A DNA stretch of 53,359 bases from an uncultured Pseudomonadota bacterium. Its GTDB lineage: Bacteria > Pseudomonadota > Gammaproteobacteria > Steroidobacterales > Steroidobacteraceae. The notes beneath the pieces were generated by a model, which saw nothing but the letters and a program-made list of their open reading frames with translations, had not been told where the DNA came from and ran no database searches. Positions 52,092 to 53,359 of this stretch are shown piece by piece (the stretch's first letter is position 1; the number at the start of each line of letters is the position of its first letter). The stretch spans positions 1 to 53,359 of the forward strand of contig CAIVRI010000159.1 in assembly GCA_903908265.1 (NCBI GenBank). The letters are read 5' to 3'. The position numbers were made by a program, and so were the translations under genes.

Positions 52092-53359
52092 ATGAAGACG
52101 ACAATGCCGAACCGTTTCCCCCTCTTAAGCGCCGCAATCGGCGCGCTGTTGGCTGCGGGGTTATCTGCCGCACCCAGCGCAAACGCTTTTAATTTTGGTC
52201 AGCAAGGCGGCCTTACTGGCAGTTTAGACACCACCATCTCTTTCGGTGGTGCTTGGCGGGTGGCAGCGCAGAACCCGGCATTGGTTGGGCTCGCCAACGG
52301 TGGCGCGGGACAATCGGTCAACAACGATGATGCCGATGCAAACTACTATAAGGGCGATCAGTTCAGTCAAGCGTTGAAGATCACATCCGCACTGTCGCTG
52401 CGATACGCAAACTACGGGTTCTTTGCGCGTGGCTCTGGTCTTTACGACCATTCGATTATGGACATGACCACGCGGCGTACGCCGCTCAGTTCGGCGGCTC
52501 AAGATTTGGCAGGCCAATATGTGCGCCTGCTGGATGCCTTTGCGTATGGAAATTGGGAAATGGGTCAGGGTCACCCAGTCGAACTACGTGTTGGTCGGCA
52601 GAGTGTCAGCTGGGGGGCGAGCACGTTCATTCAGGGTGGACTGTCGGGCATCAATCCGCTCGACGTGACGGCGCTGCGCCTACCGGGTACTGAAGTGAAA
52701 GAAGGATTCATTCCACAGCAGATGATCAAAGGTTCGTTGGGTACTTCGACGAATACCACAATTGAAGCGTTCTACCTGCTCGGTTGGCGACGAACGGAGC
52801 TCGAGCCGGTCGGCACTTACTTCTCCACCAACGATTATGTGCCCGCTGGTGGTAGCCACGCTTTTCTCGGCTTCGGTGGGTTCTCTGATCAGGGAGTGGA
52901 CTTTCGGCCGTTGGGCGGGCCCTTCATTGCAAACTTCCAAGGTGTGCCGCAGGGCCCACGGATCAATCCCAGTGACAATGGCCAGTTTGGTTTTGCGTTC
53001 CGTTGGTTCCTGCCAAGCCTTGGTAGCGGCACGGAGTTAAGTTTCTATTTCACCAACTACGCCAGCCATCTACCACTGATCAGTGCCTCTGCTGGCACGA
53101 ACGTTGGTATTGCGAATGCAGCAGGCGCTGCTACTGCGATGCAGACCACGGCCCAAGCACTTGTGGCCGGTGCGCCAGAATCGGCAGCTATCCAAGCCGG
53201 TGCTGCAGCTGGCTATCAGGCTGCACATGCTGCGGGCGGTACGGTTACAGCGGCGACGCTAGCCAGCTATGCCACGGTGGGAGCGAACACTTACTTGGGC
53301 GGCGGCAACTTAGCGAACCAAATTAGCAATTTTTCGGCGCATGAATTTGCACAGACTGC
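52092..53359 (+). CDS. DUF1302 outer-membrane protein (3' end outside window)
   Basis: The first 422 residues of a DUF1302 protein. A signal peptide (about 1-32, ending ANA) is followed by FNFGQQGGLTGSLDTTISFGG, read as FNFGQQGGL and SLDTTISFGGAW, the usual mature start. VELRVGRQSVSWGASTFIQGG and INPLDVTALRLPG are strong family blocks. The family forms predicted outer-membrane barrels, often encoded before a DUF1329 gene and linked to hydrophobic substrate handling in environmental gammaproteobacteria. Residues near 340-400 are an Ala/Gly-rich stretch. GGAG lies 7 bases before ATG 52092. Confidence 0.92.
   Translation, partial: MKTTMPNRFPLLSAAIGALLAAGLSAAPSANAFNFGQQGGLTGSLDTTISFGGAWRVAAQNPALVGLANGGAGQSVNNDDADANYYKGDQFSQALKITSALSLRYANYGFFARGSGLYDHSIMDMTTRRTPLSSAAQDLAGQYVRLLDAFAYGNWEMGQGHPVELRVGRQSVSWGASTFIQGGLSGINPLDVTALRLPGTEVKEGFIPQQMIKGSLGTSTNTTIEAFYLLGWRRTELEPVGTYFSTNDYVPAGGSHAFLGFGGFSDQGVDFRPLGGPFIANFQGVPQGPRINPSDNGQFGFAFRWFLPSLGSGTELSFYFTNYASHLPLISASAGTNVGIANAAGAATAMQTTAQALVAGAPESAAIQAGAAAGYQAAHAAGGTVTAATLASYATVGANTYLGGGNLANQISNFSAHEFAQT

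Overview
The window reads as a chromosomal segment of a GC-rich gammaproteobacterium. GreB, PlsB, TtcA, a TonB-dependent receptor, a DUF1302 outer-membrane protein, a class III-type PHA synthase and a glycogen cluster together point to that class, perhaps to the Nevskiales/Steroidobacterales neighbourhood. The class is well supported; the order is only an inference. I see no tRNA, rRNA, CRISPR array, insertion sequence, integrase or prophage. Genes are packed tightly, with many 1-4 bp start/stop overlaps.

Layout. (1) 1-10104: a possible outer-membrane receptor and modification island. It holds a 2OG-Fe(II) oxygenase (cut by the window edge), a TPR-aspartyl/asparaginyl beta-hydroxylase, two TPR-sulfotransferases, a 1048-residue TonB-dependent receptor and a DUF192 protein. 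(2) 10095-17029: glycogen metabolism, with glgB divergent from glgC-malQ-(LEA-type lipoprotein), and glgA converging on them. (3) 17081-20483: polyhydroxyalkanoate storage, with a cupin, phaR, a phasin, a class III-type phaC and a MaoC-type hydratase. Four copies of a TGC-N3-GCA palindrome sit upstream of phaR and the phasin and look like PhaR operators. (4) 20623-27340: a long translationally coupled operon of M32 carboxypeptidase, ttcA, an ADP-ribosylglycohydrolase-like protein, an HExxH metallopeptidase, an ATP-grasp ligase, apt and a MOSC protein. (5) 27337-32790: GST, glycerophosphodiesterase, HAD phosphatase, Nudix hydrolase, a membrane protein and a UvrD-type helicase. (6) 32825-38146: a lipoprotein-like methyltransferase, a glycine-rich RRM protein, a sulfurtransferase, homospermidine synthase, GreB and a 64-residue protein followed by two tandem terminators. 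(7) 38348-42902: LemA, two TPM proteins, an L,D-transpeptidase, a GT4 glycosyltransferase and a 46-residue protein. (8) 42955-44586: a lone phage-type contractile tail sheath protein with no other phage gene nearby. (9) 44583-53359: a fused 5-oxoprolinase, an alkyltransferase-like protein, an alpha/beta hydrolase, a GIY-YIG protein, PlsB and the start of a DUF1302 protein.

How the parts work together. Regions 2 and 3 are two carbon-storage systems lying side by side. In region 4 the three central genes (22979-26015) overlap each other by 4 bp and combine a peptidase, a peptide-ligase-type ATP-grasp enzyme and a hydrolase fold with an altered metal site. This is my first candidate for an undescribed system. 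The orphan sheath gene, whose ribosome-binding site lies in the arm of a hairpin, is the second. The receptor with two sulfotransferases and two oxygenases is the third. All function statements rest on reading motifs by eye; no database search was possible.
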